Below are positions 32,409-41,048 of a stretch of 43,333 nucleotides of DNA, piece after piece. This DNA comes from a virus. Below the pieces are notes generated by a model. It saw only the letters and a list, made by a program, of their open reading frames with translations, was not told the origin of the DNA and ran no database searches. Positions within the stretch are counted from its first letter, which is position 1; the number at the start of each line of letters is the position of its first letter. The position numbers and the translations under genes were made by a program. Where the stretch lies: positions 1 through 43,333 of the IMG/VR virus record IMGVR_UViG_3300037493_006298. The stretch is one strand, 5' to 3'.

Positions 32409-33238
32409 TAAACTGGTTAGAAAAATATGAATCCGGGGAATCGGTTGAAAATGAAAACGGGATTTCTATTACGAAAAATTTGTTTTCCGACAATCCGGAT
32501 CCAAATGAAACCCTGATTCAAATCAAATTGAGCGGAACGCTCCCCTACTCAATTAATATTGGAGACTCGCATCCCAGTATTTCAGATGCAAAAGTTTCCG
32601 AAATTCATGCTCGGCAATGGTCTGAAAATAAATCCCTTGTAACTGTAATTTACAAAACAGACGAAATTTATCCTTCCGAGAACGAATGGGGAGAAACCTG
32701 GGAATGGGAATTGGCATCCTCACAATCTCACATAAACAGTGTGGATGATCCAGACAAGCAAACTAATTATGGCGTTGATGTTGGGGTTGCAATTGGAGTC
32801 AATGGCGAAAACATCGACGGTGTTGAAGTTTATCGTCCAGTAATGCAACTTAAAGTTACGAAACATGTAACTGATAGCAGTTTATATGCAGCAAGATCAA
32901 ATATCAGAGATCAGTTGGCAACCGTGAATTCCCATGCCTGGAAAGGATTTGATCCTGGGGAAGCACTTTTTATAGGCACTCAAATTCGAAAAAACAAACT
33001 CGATGATTGGTTATTCGAATATCATTTTTTGATAGGGAAAATCCAGATAACTCCTGCGATAACGTTGGCTGACGGATCAACAGTAGGACCCTTAACGCTT
33101 TATCCCTGGCAGTATGTTTGGTTTCAACATCAAAATCTTGTTCTGGATGGAGATTTAAAAAGGCTAATTAAATCTGTACATATTACAAACGTTTATGAAT
33201 CTTCGTCTTTCGCAAATTTCGGACTGAAGGGCAGCTAA
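32405..33238 (+). CDS. Tail-tip region protein
   Basis: A 277-residue protein, ATGA-coupled to the tape measure. It is beta-rich with acidic N-terminal part and contains a TITLADGSTVGPLTLYPWQ-like run near the end (about 216-236). It occupies the distal-tail position (lambda gpM/gpL region). I do not recognise a family. It is TAATG-coupled to the next gene. Confidence 0.6.
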   Translation: MINWLEKYESGESVENENGISITKNLFSDNPDPNETLIQIKLSGTLPYSINIGDSHPSISDAKVSEIHARQWSENKSLVTVIYKTDEIYPSENEWGETWEWELASSQSHINSVDDPDKQTNYGVDVGVAIGVNGENIDGVEVYRPVMQLKVTKHVTDSSLYAARSNIRDQLATVNSHAWKGFDPGEALFIGTQIRKNKLDDWLFEYHFLIGKIQITPAITLADGSTVGPLTLYPWQYVWFQHQNLVLDGDLKRLIKSVHITNVYESSSFANFGLKGS

Positions 33239-33777
33239 TGCAAACAGTCAAAAAAGGCGATCGCATTCGAGCGAAAACGATCAATGATTTGATTCGCAAA
33301 TCCGAACCGTTGAAAAATTTAATGGGATCGGGTTTGAGAAATGATATTCCCCGTTTGACAGCATGGGCGGAAAATATTGGATTAGTTGATTTATCAATTG
33401 GAGATGTTGTTGTAATCAAAGGTCAGTCGTTATCATCTCCCGAAAATCAAAATAATGTGGTTTTAAAAATCGGTCTTCCGGCAATAGGAGATGATTTAAA
33501 TCGGATTGTTATTTGTTTGGATCCTGTTCCCGTTGGGCAATGCGGACGCATAATTGTTTCCGGGATGTGTTGGGCATTATATGATGGTGGAAGTGGTTTT
33601 TACGGATCCTTACAAACCGGGTCAAATTATTTGATTTCTGGAAGTTCTGGTTCAGCTCAAATATTAGACACATCCGGGAATTATGCTTTGATACGTTTCC
33701 CCGTTGGAGGCGATTCTGGTTCTGGTTCTGGATGCGCTTGTTTACAAGAATGTTATATGCTTTCCGGATCGGATTAA
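33238..33777 (+). CDS. Hypothetical tail-region protein with Gly/Ser linker
   Basis: A 179-residue protein. Residues 1-25 (VKKGDRIRAKTINDLIRKSE) recall an N-terminal module often found at the start of small phage baseplate or fibre proteins. The body is beta-rich, with a Gly/Ser-rich linker (GGDSGSGSG) and a Cys-containing end (CACLQEC). The role is not known. Its stop and the next start overlap as TAATG. Confidence 0.6.
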   Translation: MQTVKKGDRIRAKTINDLIRKSEPLKNLMGSGLRNDIPRLTAWAENIGLVDLSIGDVVVIKGQSLSSPENQNNVVLKIGLPAIGDDLNRIVICLDPVPVGQCGRIIVSGMCWALYDGGSGFYGSLQTGSNYLISGSSGSAQILDTSGNYALIRFPVGGDSGSGSGCACLQECYMLSGSD

Positions 33778-36700
33778 TGTCTCATGTATTTCCATATAAT
33801 GATTTTCTGGGTTTTACTCAAGAACCTGATACACGTTTATCAGGTTCTGAAATTGAAAATATATATGAAGATTTTTCTTCCTGCCTCGAATGTGAATCAA
33901 TAGCAGATTGTGGAGCCCACCATTTAAAATGTTATGGAAAACTTTTAACCATTCCCATCACAAAACGAATGCCTCCCGCAGACTGGTTCAAATGCGTTCA
34001 AGCATACCTTCAAATCCTATACAATATCTATATGGGAATTCCCGCATTCAATTATATTTATAATGCAAACGAATCATGCAATAATTTTGTGGAAATTCTT
34101 GGAACATTTGAAGTGATTTCCGCAAGCGGGCAAAATCTGATTTTGGATTCGGGAGGTAATGATCCTCGTGCCTGCACGCCCGGAACATGGATTGATAATC
34201 CTGAGTGGCCGCTTAGTGGCGCGCGGTGGATTGGGGCAGGAGATGAAAATGGAAGCCTTCAGCAATTTGATTTTATCACGTTTTCAAACTCTCCTCTTGA
34301 GTCCAGGGGGGTTATCACATGGATTGAGGAATTAACATATATTGATGAAAATTCATTTTCAATCAAATGCCCGATTCCTGTGGATGCGGCGGATGTGGCT
34401 ATCGATGAAGAAAATCCTTGTTATGTAATTTTGCACAGGCGTTTGTCAACCCGCCCCCTATGGGATGAACCACTGGAATCAATTCCCTTTCGTGGTGATT
34501 ATGCTGAAGAAAATTTTGAAATGTCTGAGATCATTGAATTATCAGGATTGATGTTCCATGAAAACTATATAGTTTTGATCGACAACCAAAATGTAACTGA
34601 TCAAATCACAGACAGAATCTTGAATGAAAATGATATAACAAAAATATATTTTGGTTCTACGAACTGGAACGGAGAAACCGTTGAAGACCTTCGGCTTTTG
34701 GGGAGTAGCGTATCTGTAAAATATTACAAATATAATCCAAATTCAAACTGTGTTTTGGGGCAAAAGATTTGCTCGAATTGCAGAACTACAGGACGTTTAA
34801 ATAACTGGGGATCTGGAACGGCGGATCACGGATTGAAAACGGTTTACTGTTTGCGGAGAAATGAAAACCCTTCTGCATTGTCAGAATTTACGGATAATTG
34901 TTATCAACCATCATGTTCATTATTCCAGATAAGGGAATTTTCAACAAGTAATATGGGGCGTTCCTGGCTCGAGGGATTTTTCAATAATATTTGGATAGCT
35001 CAAGATTGGTATGGGAAACAAGCGGCTGCGGGAACTCATACATATTATTTGTATGTGAAAAAACATCCTTCTATTATGTCATTGCTTGGACATTTCAGAC
35101 TGATAGCTCCTACTTCATACAGAGAAAAAGTTTTTATTGTCGATAATGGAATTTTCAGATCATTTACAAATAAGGGGTGTCTTTTTAACGAATTGTATGA
35201 AAACCTTGCGAGTTATCAATATGATACTGGAAAAGAGTATATTGAAAATGATATTCCAGCAGGATTGAAAGGACAAATATTTTCCATTCTGGCAAATTGG
35301 CAATCTCTGAAAAACTCTTATGATTGGACTCAAAACTCCGCAAATTATAATGATATGCTTCTTCCCAAATTTCAGAAAGCGGGATACAGACAAGAGGAAT
35401 TGGACGTTTCCGGTATTGGAGAAACTCGTTATGTTCGGGGCGGGGAAATCTATGATAAAATAGTTTTTCGGTTTGATCGAAATGCAGGGATCGCATATAA
35501 TAGGAGAATGTCTACGGAATTGATTGATGATCAATTAGTTGTTTTGATCAATACCGGACTTCCTGAAGATCAGGAGGAAACCGTTGTCGCTGGAACCGTG
35601 CATAGCGCGACCCGGATTGACGCAAATACAATCAAAATTGAATGTGAGTTAGGGAATGCGTCTCTTGGAAAAATATCCGGGCAATGTGATGAAGTCATCA
35701 ATTATTGTGAGGGCGGGAACATTGTTGAAATGACCGACCTCATGAAACCAAATAACTATTATCATAATAACGTCTATGGCTCAAATCAAAAAACACGTCC
35801 AGGAATGTCTTTTCATATTTCTCTGGATGAAGAGAAAATCTTTACTATAAAAAACGCTTACCCTTGCACGGGGGAAAGGCTCTCTTATATTCCCGGATCC
35901 ATGACGGCCGCCTCATTTATTGATCTCCCATATTATGGTTTATTAGCAAATCAGATTCCCATATCAATCGAAGCGAAAAGGGGAACGCCTCCGAACGCCG
36001 TCATGTATAGGGCGATACTTGCTTATTGCCCTGCGTGTGACAGAGAAGAAAAATTCCGGAACGTTGGCTCAAATTGGGTTTGTCAGAATTGCAGTTATAC
36101 AACCGGAACAGAACCGGAAATAACGGGGAGACCCCCCGGGATGTGGCGAGTAGGAGAACCTGGGGTTTCTTCCGAACGCGCTTTAGAAATGGAACTCGAA
36201 AAAGATGAATATTTTTATGAAGGAATTTTTGATGAGAATCAGGAACTATCAGAAAATAGAATTTACTTTTCAAACTGGATTCTGGATCATTTAGATTCCG
36301 GCGGAAGCTATGAAGTAAAAATTTCATTAGCTGGCGGGGGAACGATTGATTATAATCCTCTGACTCAAGCTGATATGGATTTAGAAATAACTGAAGATCA
36401 ATACAACTCAATAGATGAAGATGATTTTTATATTGGAATTTGGGAGAATGAAGACGTTTTGCTTTTATCAGAAACGGATGATGCAGACACCCGGAATTGG
36501 TGGGATTCAGAGACGGATGGAAGATTTCTATTTTACAAATATATCGATGCAGGAAAATATTGGATTCGAGTTCACAGGGATTTTTTGGGTATGACTGCGA
36601 AGGCTTTGTTTCCTCAATCTCCACTAGGTGGAATTTCGAGCGATGAATATTATAATCTAAAAATTGCAGGGATGCCGGGGTTGCCCGCGAATCATAGTGC

Positions 36701-36968
36701 CTGGGGATGCAGAGCGGATGTTTTAAATATTGTGGATCATGGCATGATTGATGATCCTTCAGTTTTCGATAATCTCAGCTTCACAATAAAAAACAGATCG
36801 ATCATTCATGATGATTCTGAAATTGTAATAGAAACTTATAAGCCTGGCAGAATAGATTTCGTAACGCTTTTAACTTCGGATTTTGAGATTCATCATGCAG
36901 CGGGGATGATTTCGATAAATGCTTTCGCATTGCCAGCAGATAATATTTTTTGTTTGGAAATATCATGA
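33777..36968 (+). CDS. Large tail/host-contact protein with zinc ribbons
   Basis: A 1063-residue protein started at the TAATG-overlapping ATG 33777 (the frame is open from 33732, but the upstream part lies within the previous gene). It has two Cys-pair motifs: CSNC near residue 332, and CPAC with CQNC near 751-772, a rubredoxin-like zinc ribbon. The remainder is beta-rich with many aromatic residues. By size and place it is probably a tail-tip or host-recognition protein. I recognise no known receptor-binding family in it. Confidence 0.65.
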   Translation: MSHVFPYNDFLGFTQEPDTRLSGSEIENIYEDFSSCLECESIADCGAHHLKCYGKLLTIPITKRMPPADWFKCVQAYLQILYNIYMGIPAFNYIYNANESCNNFVEILGTFEVISASGQNLILDSGGNDPRACTPGTWIDNPEWPLSGARWIGAGDENGSLQQFDFITFSNSPLESRGVITWIEELTYIDENSFSIKCPIPVDAADVAIDEENPCYVILHRRLSTRPLWDEPLESIPFRGDYAEENFEMSEIIELSGLMFHENYIVLIDNQNVTDQITDRILNENDITKIYFGSTNWNGETVEDLRLLGSSVSVKYYKYNPNSNCVLGQKICSNCRTTGRLNNWGSGTADHGLKTVYCLRRNENPSALSEFTDNCYQPSCSLFQIREFSTSNMGRSWLEGFFNNIWIAQDWYGKQAAAGTHTYYLYVKKHPSIMSLLGHFRLIAPTSYREKVFIVDNGIFRSFTNKGCLFNELYENLASYQYDTGKEYIENDIPAGLKGQIFSILANWQSLKNSYDWTQNSANYNDMLLPKFQKAGYRQEELDVSGIGETRYVRGGEIYDKIVFRFDRNAGIAYNRRMSTELIDDQLVVLINTGLPEDQEETVVAGTVHSATRIDANTIKIECELGNASLGKISGQCDEVINYCEGGNIVEMTDLMKPNNYYHNNVYGSNQKTRPGMSFHISLDEEKIFTIKNAYPCTGERLSYIPGSMTAASFIDLPYYGLLANQIPISIEAKRGTPPNAVMYRAILAYCPACDREEKFRNVGSNWVCQNCSYTTGTEPEITGRPPGMWRVGEPGVSSERALEMELEKDEYFYEGIFDENQELSENRIYFSNWILDHLDSGGSYEVKISLAGGGTIDYNPLTQADMDLEITEDQYNSIDEDDFYIGIWENEDVLLLSETDDADTRNWWDSETDGRFLFYKYIDAGKYWIRVHRDFLGMTAKALFPQSPLGGISSDEYYNLKIAGMPGLPANHSAWGCRADVLNIVDHGMIDDPSVFDNLSFTIKNRSIIHDDSEIVIETYKPGRIDFVTLLTSDFEIHHAAGMISINAFALPADNIFCLEIS

Positions 36969-38062
36969 CTTTGAGACTTAATAATTTATCCTCACGAATT
37001 CCCACAAGGATTTTGAACGACATACAGAATGCGATCAAGGGGATTAGAACGCTCATAGATTCTCCCAGCGGGAATAATATCACTATCAGTTGTAAGGGGA
37101 TGTGGGACCTTGAGGGAAAGACGGCGACTTTTTATTTGGATTGTTGTCCAAATGCGGTCAAAATAACCGATCTGATCCGGGGACTGGATAAACTATCTGC
37201 AAACGACTATTATAATAACCATGGCGGGGACGCGCTATTGTTGAAGGAAGGCGAGGCTCCCTATTCGGTGAATATTCTGGGATATTGCAGCATGATCGAG
37301 AACAATGACGCTGCTGTATTAATTGAGGATCAGGGCATTTATTCGCCAAACTCGAATTCCGGGCATGATTATATCATGGGTACGGATACCAGTATAGGCG
37401 ATATGTCGGGGGATATAGGGGAGACGCATATCAAGTGCGAATGCAATGCGTTTGTACTTGCCCGAGTGGAGCGGCTCCCGGCGGGGACGACAATTGCCTC
37501 CGCAAAAATGAAATTTCGAACAACAAATTATGTGAAAGCCAAACGATTGATCACGGCTACGCATGATGAGAGCGGGGTGCATTACACGGATCATGGGTGG
37601 ACGTATAACGCTATCAATGGAGAAATCTCATTCCTCCTCATTGCGGAGGATACAGACGGGGAAATTTATCTGATATCGATGTGCGCGAATACTGCCATTA
37701 CGAACAATACAGGGGAATGGGTAGAGATCGATATCACGGATTTAATTCAAAATTATTTAACCCTGATCCAGGGATCAATATATACCAAAGTGGCAATCAT
37801 GGCGACGCCATCGGCGTACACGATTGAGGCAATGCAGACCTCTGAGAAACTGCTTTTGATTGATGCCATGAAAGCAACCTGGCTGATTGAGGCGGCGAAT
37901 TATGCAGATGAATGCAATATCGGGTGCTTCGCCTCATCAAACTATTGTACATATTCATACCTTAACAACATTGAGATCGGAGAGGTGGAGGTGACGTTCG
38001 ATTTGCCGGATATGAGTCAGTTTGAAGTCCCATATAGGAATTTGCCGGGGTTTGGATCATGA
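36965..38062 (+). CDS. DNRLRE-like fibre or tail protein
   Basis: A 365-residue protein from the ATGA-overlap start at 36965. Residues about 150-310 resemble the DNRLRE jelly-roll pattern (ARVERLPAGTTIASAKMKF early, then GEWVEIDITDLIQNYLTL), a surface-adhesion fold. The N-terminal part has a helical ILNDIQNAIKGIRTLID stretch. It follows the large tail protein and precedes the lysis cassette, so it is likely a tail fibre or tip component. The DNRLRE match is inferred from pattern only. Confidence 0.55.
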   Translation: MTLRLNNLSSRIPTRILNDIQNAIKGIRTLIDSPSGNNITISCKGMWDLEGKTATFYLDCCPNAVKITDLIRGLDKLSANDYYNNHGGDALLLKEGEAPYSVNILGYCSMIENNDAAVLIEDQGIYSPNSNSGHDYIMGTDTSIGDMSGDIGETHIKCECNAFVLARVERLPAGTTIASAKMKFRTTNYVKAKRLITATHDESGVHYTDHGWTYNAINGEISFLLIAEDTDGEIYLISMCANTAITNNTGEWVEIDITDLIQNYLTLIQGSIYTKVAIMATPSAYTIEAMQTSEKLLLIDAMKATWLIEAANYADECNIGCFASSNYCTYSYLNNIEIGEVEVTFDLPDMSQFEVPYRNLPGFGS

Positions 38063-38262
38063 AAATATTTATAAATAGGTTTGCAGAAAAATATTATCTG
38101 ACGTGTCCTGTTTGTGGAAAAAGTCAGGAACTGAAAATAAAATGTCTTTGCGTTTCTCAAATTCCGGTGGAATTTGTTTTCAACTGCGATAATTGTAAAA
38201 ATAAATTCCAGTTAAAAAAACGTTGGGGGATTTCATCATCCTGGGAATGGGAAAAAGTATGA
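38059..38262 (+). CDS. Small zinc-ribbon protein
   Basis: A 67-residue protein with CPVC (16-19) and CDNC (about 43-46), a four-Cys zinc ribbon; an extra pair (KCLC) lies between them. ATGA overlaps couple it to both neighbours. Function unknown. Confidence 0.6.
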   Translation: MKIFINRFAEKYYLTCPVCGKSQELKIKCLCVSQIPVEFVFNCDNCKNKFQLKKRWGISSSWEWEKV

Positions 38263-38543
38263 ATAATGACGAACGGATAGCAATTTCTGAAACTGAAATC
38301 AAAGACATAAAACAGGATCTCGAGCGATTATTTGGGCGAACTACAGAGATAAAAAAACAGATGTTTGAATCCAAAGGTTCTTTTTCGGAAAGACTTACCA
38401 AGCTGGAGGAAATTCATAAATTGTGCGATTTATCTAAGGTGAAGAAGCAAATCAATTTCCTGATTATTCTCGTTATTCTTTTAACTGTTTCCATTTTGGG
38501 GAAGGATGTGAATTTATCAAAAATAATTAGTTTGATTTTCTAA
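38259..38543 (+). CDS. Coiled-coil membrane protein (XhlA-like)
   Basis: A 94-residue protein from the ATGA-overlapping ATG at 38259. Residues 8-55 form a heptad-rich helix (TEIKDIKQDLERLFGRTTEI), and residues about 65-83 form one membrane segment (FLIILVILLTVSILG). This coiled-coil-then-membrane layout is that of XhlA-type proteins that assist holins. It starts a lysis-like cassette. Confidence 0.6.
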   Translation: MNNDERIAISETEIKDIKQDLERLFGRTTEIKKQMFESKGSFSERLTKLEEIHKLCDLSKVKKQINFLIILVILLTVSILGKDVNLSKIISLIF

Positions 38544-38585
38544 GGAAGGCAGCTTTCCGGTTATATTTTTCAAGGAGGTTTTATT

Positions 38586-38960
38586 ATGGAAATTGCATTG
38601 ATTCTCGAAGTCCTGAAATATTCAGCGACTATTATTGCCGGTGGGATTGCGATTTACAAAGCGTTCAAGGCAAAAAAATACAAAGACGCTTTCAACGTGT
38701 CGGAGAAAACCCTGGAGAGCGTTGTCGCTGCACTTGAACTTTTACCGTTTGATAATGAGACCATGACAACTATCAAACGGCAGGTTCAAAAAATTGCCCT
38801 GGCAACCGGAAGCGAAAAAGAAAAACTTGCAGAAGTTGTCGAATTTGTTTCTAATTTTCTTTCCCAAAATGGAATTACATCCGCGGATCCTGAGGCAACT
38901 ATCCGGGCAGCGGCGGCAATTATTGAAGCCAGAAAAATCAGAAATGGAGGGGCGAAATGA
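38586..38960 (+). CDS. Holin-like protein
   Basis: A 124-residue protein with an N-terminal membrane helix (residues about 5-25, LEVLKYSATIIAGGIAIYKA), a basic stretch, and a cytoplasmic helical domain (KTLESVVAALELLPFDNETM). AAGGAGG lies ten bases before the ATG. A role as a holin or pore-associated protein is inferred from position between the XhlA-like and lipoprotein genes. A single helix is unusual, so it is not certain. Confidence 0.45.
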   Translation: MEIALILEVLKYSATIIAGGIAIYKAFKAKKYKDAFNVSEKTLESVVAALELLPFDNETMTTIKRQVQKIALATGSEKEKLAEVVEFVSNFLSQNGITSADPEATIRAAAAIIEARKIRNGGAK

Positions 38961-39166
38961 AAAGGTTCTTACTCATTGCATTGCTGTTTTTTTTGGTGGG
39001 CTGCGCAACCCAGAGATTCACGACTGAGACCGTAATTTCCGGGGACCCGCTTCCGGATTTGGCGATTGAGTGGCCCCCGGGAACGCAGAAAGAGGAAATC
39101 TATACCACTGTAATTGATGGTCGGGTGATAAGCGTGGCGCCGCTCAGGGCAACAGAAATGCCTTAA
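38957..39166 (+). CDS. Rz1-like outer-membrane lipoprotein
   Basis: A 69-residue protein with a textbook lipobox (FLLIALLFFLVGC, Cys16) and a Pro-containing mature part (IEWPPGTQKEEI). Small lipoproteins at the end of a phage lysis cassette are usually outer-membrane spanin subunits (Rz1 type). No separate Rz partner is seen; the XhlA-like or holin-like protein might pair with it. It starts by ATGA overlap. Confidence 0.6.
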   Translation: MKRFLLIALLFFLVGCATQRFTTETVISGDPLPDLAIEWPPGTQKEEIYTTVIDGRVISVAPLRATEMP

Positions 39167-39187
39167 ATCTAAACGTCTTGACAGTTA

Positions 39188-39224
39188 AAAGCCCCGGGAA
39201 GGGGATTATCCTTTCCGGGGCTTT
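39188..39224. terminator. Strong bidirectional hairpin terminator
   Basis: AAAGCCCCGG (39188-39197) pairs with CCGGGGCTTT (39215-39224). Five more pairs extend the stem to 15 bp with a 7-nt loop. It lies between the rightward late operon and the leftward accessory genes and could end both transcripts, though only short T/A runs flank it. Confidence 0.8.
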
Positions 39225-39258
39225 GATTGATCCTGGGGGCATTTCTGGGGGTTTGAGG

Positions 39259-39441
39259 CTATTCCCTGAAATCGTCATAGATTTCGATTATGGGGATTTT
39301 ATCATCCCATATTTTCGGAATACTGATTATGATGGGATATTTGTTTTTCTCAATAAATTTTATCAAATCCTTCAAGGATTTAATTTCAAGAGTTCTGTAT
39401 TGTTGGATTTTATAACTGGTTTTTGTGATTTTAAATTTCAT
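39259..39441 (-). CDS. Small hypothetical protein
   Basis: A 60-residue protein with a highly charged, beta-alpha pattern (MKFKITKTSYKIQQYRTLEI; LKDLIKFIEKNKYPIIISI; IEIYDDFRE at the end). Short leftward proteins with this start and an EIYDD end are common in phages and mobile elements. It is ATGA-coupled to the RHH-like gene upstream. GGAGGGAAATC supplies the ribosome site. Confidence 0.65.
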   Translation of the reverse strand: MKFKITKTSYKIQQYRTLEIKSLKDLIKFIEKNKYPIIISIPKIWDDKIPIIEIYDDFRE

Positions 39442-39617
39442 GATTTCCCTCCTCGAATAAACTCATGATTTCGCTTGATGTAAAGCCGGACCCACGTTGT
39501 GCCTCCGTGAAGCCCTTCTTTTTGTGCCAGGGCATCAATCGTTTCCCACTCCTGCGGGGTGAATCCTACAGGTCGGAATTTCAGTTTATCACTTTCTGTT
39601 TTTGGTCTTCGTCCCAT
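39438..39617 (-). CDS. Small helical DNA-binding-type protein
   Basis: A 59-residue basic protein (MGRRPKTESDKLKFRPVGFT, then PQEWETIDALAQKEGLHGGT). The strand-helix-helix pattern with a basic N-terminus suits a ribbon-helix-helix-like repressor. AAAGGAG lies seven bases before the ATG. It is encoded leftward in the accessory cluster. Confidence 0.6.
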   Translation of the reverse strand: MGRRPKTESDKLKFRPVGFTPQEWETIDALAQKEGLHGGTTWVRLYIKRNHEFIRGGKS

Positions 39618-39679
39618 TGGGGTCTCCTTTCAATAATTTTTTTCTCTTTTGGGTTTTGAAAATAAATTTCGATTTTCAT
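39581..39679 (-). CDS. Very small possible gene
   Basis: A 32-residue frame (MKIEIYFQNPKEKKIIERRP at its start) whose ATG overlaps the stop of an 18-residue frame (39676-39732, MNVSGFIRDKIFRRAAES) as ATGA. Its 3' 37 bases overlap the RHH-like gene. Neither is recognised. They may be real coupled peptides or leader sequence. Confidence 0.25.
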   Translation of the reverse strand: MKIEIYFQNPKEKKIIERRPQWDEDQKQKVIN

Positions 39680-39736
39680 GATTCAGCCGCCCTTCTGAAT
39701 ATCTTGTCTCGGATAAACCCCGAGACGTTCATTTTA

Positions 39737-39898
39737 TTATCCTTTTCCTTTTGCTCTTATATCAGGTTTAAACTCGACCACCTGAGACGTAAACCATTCG
39801 TCAAATCCCAGGGCTGACCCGTGTTTAACTGTCCATTTATGGAGATATTGATCATATTTGTCCATGATTTCCCTAAGTGCCCTCTGGTTCTTATTCAT
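39737..39898 (-). CDS. Small hypothetical protein
   Basis: A 53-residue protein (MNKNQRALREIMDKYDQYLH at its start), helix-rich, with a WFTSQVVEFKPD middle part and a basic end. The bases GGGGAAAAC lie just upstream as a weak ribosome site. A compact leftward accessory gene; family unknown. Confidence 0.5.
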   Translation of the reverse strand: MNKNQRALREIMDKYDQYLHKWTVKHGSALGFDEWFTSQVVEFKPDIRAKGKG

Positions 39899-39969
39899 GG
39901 TTTTCCCCTTTTCCCGCTCTACCTTCAGCCCTCGGAATCCAAGGGCTCAAGGAGGGGCGGGATGCCCCC

Positions 39970-40137
39970 TTAATTGAATAATCTCAAAAATTCGGCGTAC
40001 ACCCGTTCATACGCCTCAACCTGCCCGATATACCGATCATGATTTTGGGGATTATCACTATCTCTCCGAAATCTGGCAGAGGAAAGTGACGATTCTATCA
40101 TCTCCAAAAATTTTTCTTCTTTTATGGATCTTTTCAT
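39970..40137 (-). CDS. Small hypothetical protein
   Basis: A 55-residue helical protein (MKRSIKEEKFLEMIESSLSS at its start; HDRYIGQVEAYERVYAEFLR near the end). AAAGGAAA precedes the ATG. Small proteins with the YIGQVEAYERV pattern accompany phage and plasmid accessory genes, but the role is unknown. A GC-rich hairpin (39900s, AGCCCT with AGGGCT) lies after it. Confidence 0.5.
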   Translation of the reverse strand: MKRSIKEEKFLEMIESSLSSARFRRDSDNPQNHDRYIGQVEAYERVYAEFLRLFN

Positions 40138-40189
40138 CTTTTTTTCCTTTCTTGCCCTTGTTCTCTATTCTCCCCCATGGGGGAAGGAT

Positions 40190-40217
40190 AGGGAAAGGGG
40201 CAAGAACCCCTTTCCCT
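40190..40217 (-). terminator. Hairpin after DUF932 gene
   Basis: AGGGAAAGGGG (40190-40200) pairs with CCCCTTTCCCT (40207-40217) around a 6-nt loop, 16 bases after the DUF932 stop. No T-run follows on the minus strand, so it may weaken rather than end transcription into the small genes, or stabilise the mRNA end. Confidence 0.5.
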
Positions 40218-40232
40218 TTGTCCTGGAAGTGT

Positions 40233-41048
40233 TTAATTTATGGAAGGAACCTGTTCCAGGAAGAAGTTGGTTACTTCCCGATTGTCTCCATCAGCCACCA
40301 AGGAATTTTGGTCTGTACAAACCTTTGTAAATCCGTTGTACAGATCCCAGTAGGTGGGATCACCTTTCATTTCACTTCTGGTAACATTCAAAACATCTCC
40401 TATCCTGGAACCGGGGAATCCGTGTCCTGTTACCAGGTCGGAACAGATTTGGAGCATTCTGCCGGATCCCAGGGATTGTTGGAACCGTTGGAACCTGGGG
40501 AGAATGGAATGAATGTTCTGTGTCATTCCCTGGATTTGATCGCAAGCTTCATCAAGTTCCTTTTGAAATTCCCCATTGCCGTTGATATGTCTGAATCGGA
40601 AAAATCCGAAATGCTGATCAACAATCATTCCATTGGAGCAAACCAGGCGTTGAAGGTTGAATGCAAGTCCGAAGGTGGTTGTTTTGTCGTAGGAATTATG
40701 AAGGTCAATTGCTAGGGCAATGAGGTCACCGGGGGCAACTTCAGCCTGAATGGAAGGGATGATCCAACGGCGGGAGAAGGTTTTCCCCGTCCATATCGAT
40801 CTTCCTTCTTCAAAATTCAAGCCTGTGCGAGTAATGACATCAAGGGCGATGTCGTTGGCTTGCTTGTTCGGAATCAGGAGGTAATCACGGGAAACGGGGA
40901 CGAGTTTTTGAATGTATTCATCTTGTTCTGTTTCCGTAGAAATTACGGGAAGTGAAAAATTGCTTTCAGGGATTTGCTCCAGTTTGATCCCGGAATCCCA
41001 GGGAAAGATTTTCGTGTCCACCCTTTTGTTTACGATTGTTTGAGTCAT
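40233..41048 (-). CDS. DUF932 family protein
   Basis: A 271-residue protein of the DUF932 (phage/plasmid-like TIGR03299) family: VPGDLIALAIDL-like VAPGDLIALAIDLHNSYDKT (about 128-147), GLAFNLQRLVCSNGMIV (about 151-167), and HINGNGEFQKELDEAC in the second half. The biochemical role is unknown; these genes occur in phages, plasmids and islands, often on their own transcript. Here it heads the leftward cluster, has an AAAGGAG site, and lies next to the right att region. It is about the usual length. Confidence 0.8.
   Translation of the reverse strand: MTQTIVNKRVDTKIFPWDSGIKLEQIPESNFSLPVISTETEQDEYIQKLVPVSRDYLLIPNKQANDIALDVITRTGLNFEEGRSIWTGKTFSRRWIIPSIQAEVAPGDLIALAIDLHNSYDKTTTFGLAFNLQRLVCSNGMIVDQHFGFFRFRHINGNGEFQKELDEACDQIQGMTQNIHSILPRFQRFQQSLGSGRMLQICSDLVTGHGFPGSRIGDVLNVTRSEMKGDPTYWDLYNGFTKVCTDQNSLVADGDNREVTNFFLEQVPSIN

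Noticed and set aside
36001-36624. 207-codon minus-strand frame
   Set aside because: It is a shadow of the large tail protein gene, with biased His/Ser/Pro composition and no ribosome site or neighbours on that strand.
39465-39817. Plus-strand open frames at the right end
   Set aside because: They are antisense to the leftward small genes, which have proper starts, ribosome sites and coupling.
40086-40715. 209-codon plus-strand frame
   Set aside because: It is the complement of the DUF932 gene and the small gene before it; the minus-strand proteins have clear family features.
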